The notes below the pieces were generated by a model that did not search any database, was not told the origin of the DNA, and saw nothing but the letters and a program-made list of their open reading frames with translations. From positions 310,825 through 374,824 of the forward strand of contig NZ_RCZH01000001.1 of the NCBI RefSeq assembly GCF_006438875.1: a DNA stretch of 64,000 nucleotides, given 5' to 3'. Below, in pieces: positions 63,412 through 64,000 of this stretch. Within the stretch, counting starts at the first letter, position 1. Every line of letters starts with the position of its first letter. The position numbers and the translations under genes were made by a program. Source of the DNA: Flavobacterium pectinovorum. Lineage in GTDB: Bacteria > Bacteroidota > Bacteroidia > Flavobacteriales > Flavobacteriaceae.

Positions 63412-63438
63412 TTTGATAACAAATATTACAATATTTTG
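63412..63438 (+). promoter_or_regulatory. Possible promoter of the M57-like lipoprotein gene
   Basis: TTTG at 63412-63415 and TATTTTG at 63432-63438, 16 nt apart, resemble a -33/-7 pair with one T missing from the -7 box. The gap 62967-63494 is otherwise AT-rich, with no other feature seen. Confidence 0.35.
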
Positions 63439-63494
63439 TAAAGACCCCTATTTACCAAATTATTTTAAAAACCCAAATAACCTATTTATTATTT

Positions 63495-64000
63495 ATGAAA
63501 AAATTTAAATCAATTTTAGCCCTGTCTTTTATAGCGCTAACGATTTTGTCCTGTAACAAAGAAGATCAGGCAGATCAATCGACTCAAGCATCTCTTAAAG
63601 TAACACCGGAAGTGTTGAATAAACTTAGAGCATTATCACTAAATTCGACAGATGTTCAAGTGATTAAAAACACGAAGCTAGATGGCACTAGTGAGGATGC
63701 ATTCCTGGTAGAAGGAGATATTATCATTACTCAGGATCAATTAAGCAAAATGGATCTTCATGGAGGTATTACCACAGAGCAATACCGTACTACAAATTTA
63801 GTATCTGCTCCAAGAACGATTAAAGTTGTTGGATTATCAGGAACTGGTACTACAGCTTTGAGTACAAACATGCGTGCCGGATTGCAAGCGGCAATTAATA
63901 GATATAACAATATGGGATTGTCTATTAATTTTACGCTAACTTTTAGTTCAAGTACTTCAGGTGCAAACATTGTTGTCCGGAGACAAACCGGATCTGCGGG
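63495..64000 (+). CDS. M57-like (HEIGH) metallopeptidase lipoprotein, 5' part only
   Basis: ATG at 63495; the window ends after about 168 codons, before any catalytic motif. A lipoprotein signal (ALTILSC, Cys about 19) is followed by a short linker, then ITQDQLSKMDLHGGITTEQYRTTNLVSAPRTIKVVGLSG and NMRAGLQAAINRYNNMGLSINFTLTFSS. The AINRYNN...LSINF segment is the region just ahead of the HEIGH zinc motif in M57-family dual-action peptidases of Bacteroidota. The zinc site itself lies outside, so this is a family-level call. Confidence 0.65.
   Translation, partial: MKKFKSILALSFIALTILSCNKEDQADQSTQASLKVTPEVLNKLRALSLNSTDVQVIKNTKLDGTSEDAFLVEGDIIITQDQLSKMDLHGGITTEQYRTTNLVSAPRTIKVVGLSGTGTTALSTNMRAGLQAAINRYNNMGLSINFTLTFSSSTSGANIVVRRQTGSA

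Overview
The window looks like a chromosome segment of a Bacteroidota bacterium of the Flavobacterium type. It is AT-rich, has a SusC/SusD pair, TAnnTTTG-type -7 promoter boxes, Bacteroidota-style lipoproteins, a subtilisin-like protease with a C-terminal tail like those sorted by type IX secretion, and a GG-type lanthipeptide precursor. I saw no tRNA, rRNA, CRISPR array, integrase or transposase.

Layout. Positions 1-268 hold the C-terminal end of a SpaB_C / thiopeptide-type dehydratase-partner protein. At 519-5630 a good promoter and a long leader precede a SusC/SusD outer-membrane uptake pair closed by a terminator. At 5725-10939 a two-gene NHEJ set (Ku and a phosphoesterase-ligase-polymerase LigD, convergent with a 4-nt overlap) sits between two related small membrane proteins and next to a YdeI-like protein. 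At 11243-12847 are small proteins, including a strongly acidic 158-aa protein co-transcribed with a very basic 43-aa protein. At 12986-17155 is a regulatory block: a TPR histidine kinase lipoprotein, a LytTR regulator with a degenerate receiver domain, and a divergent response regulator. At 17351-19145 is a small lanthipeptide-like locus, a GG-leader precursor peptide plus a LanC-like cyclase in which one zinc ligand (His) is replaced by Arg. At 19378-23054 is the oxidative pentose-phosphate operon gnd-zwf-pgl.

The main content is 23766-54550, about 31 kb on the minus strand. It is an extracellular contractile injection system (eCIS, Afp/PVC/MAC-like). In transcription order it has a DUF4255/Pvc16 terminator protein, an unknown 280-aa protein, the sheath, two tube proteins, a DUF5908 small protein, a LysM/tube-adaptor protein, a VgrG-like spike, a PAAR tip, a gp25 wedge, two baseplate-J-type proteins, a large PKD-containing protein, a CIS tape-measure-type protein, a nucleotidyltransferase-like and a glycosyltransferase-like protein, an eCIS-core (DUF4157) protein of 762 aa, a lipoprotein, a second eCIS-core protein of 1297 aa, a peptidoglycan-binding cysteine amidase and the AAA+ ATPase. 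There are no TssJ/L/M-type membrane genes, so this is not a classical T6SS. Three gaps inside the cluster are filled with inverted-repeat intergenic elements, also found elsewhere in the window, which divide it into likely transcription blocks.

Positions 55180-64000 are ordinary flank: a CspA cold-shock protein with promoter and terminator, a secreted unknown, a broken gene followed by a RraB/TPR-like protein, a small secreted protein, a YheT-type alpha/beta hydrolase, a lipoprotein, the secreted subtilase and the start of an M57-like lipoprotein metallopeptidase cut off by the window end.

The parts most likely to hold undescribed biology are the cargo/accessory genes of the eCIS (two eCIS-core proteins, one with a second HExxH domain and one with a three-fold repeat, and the embedded nucleotidyltransferase-like/glycosyltransferase-like pair) and the lanthipeptide locus with the altered LanC zinc site. 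All functional statements rest on motif reading only; no database search was possible.
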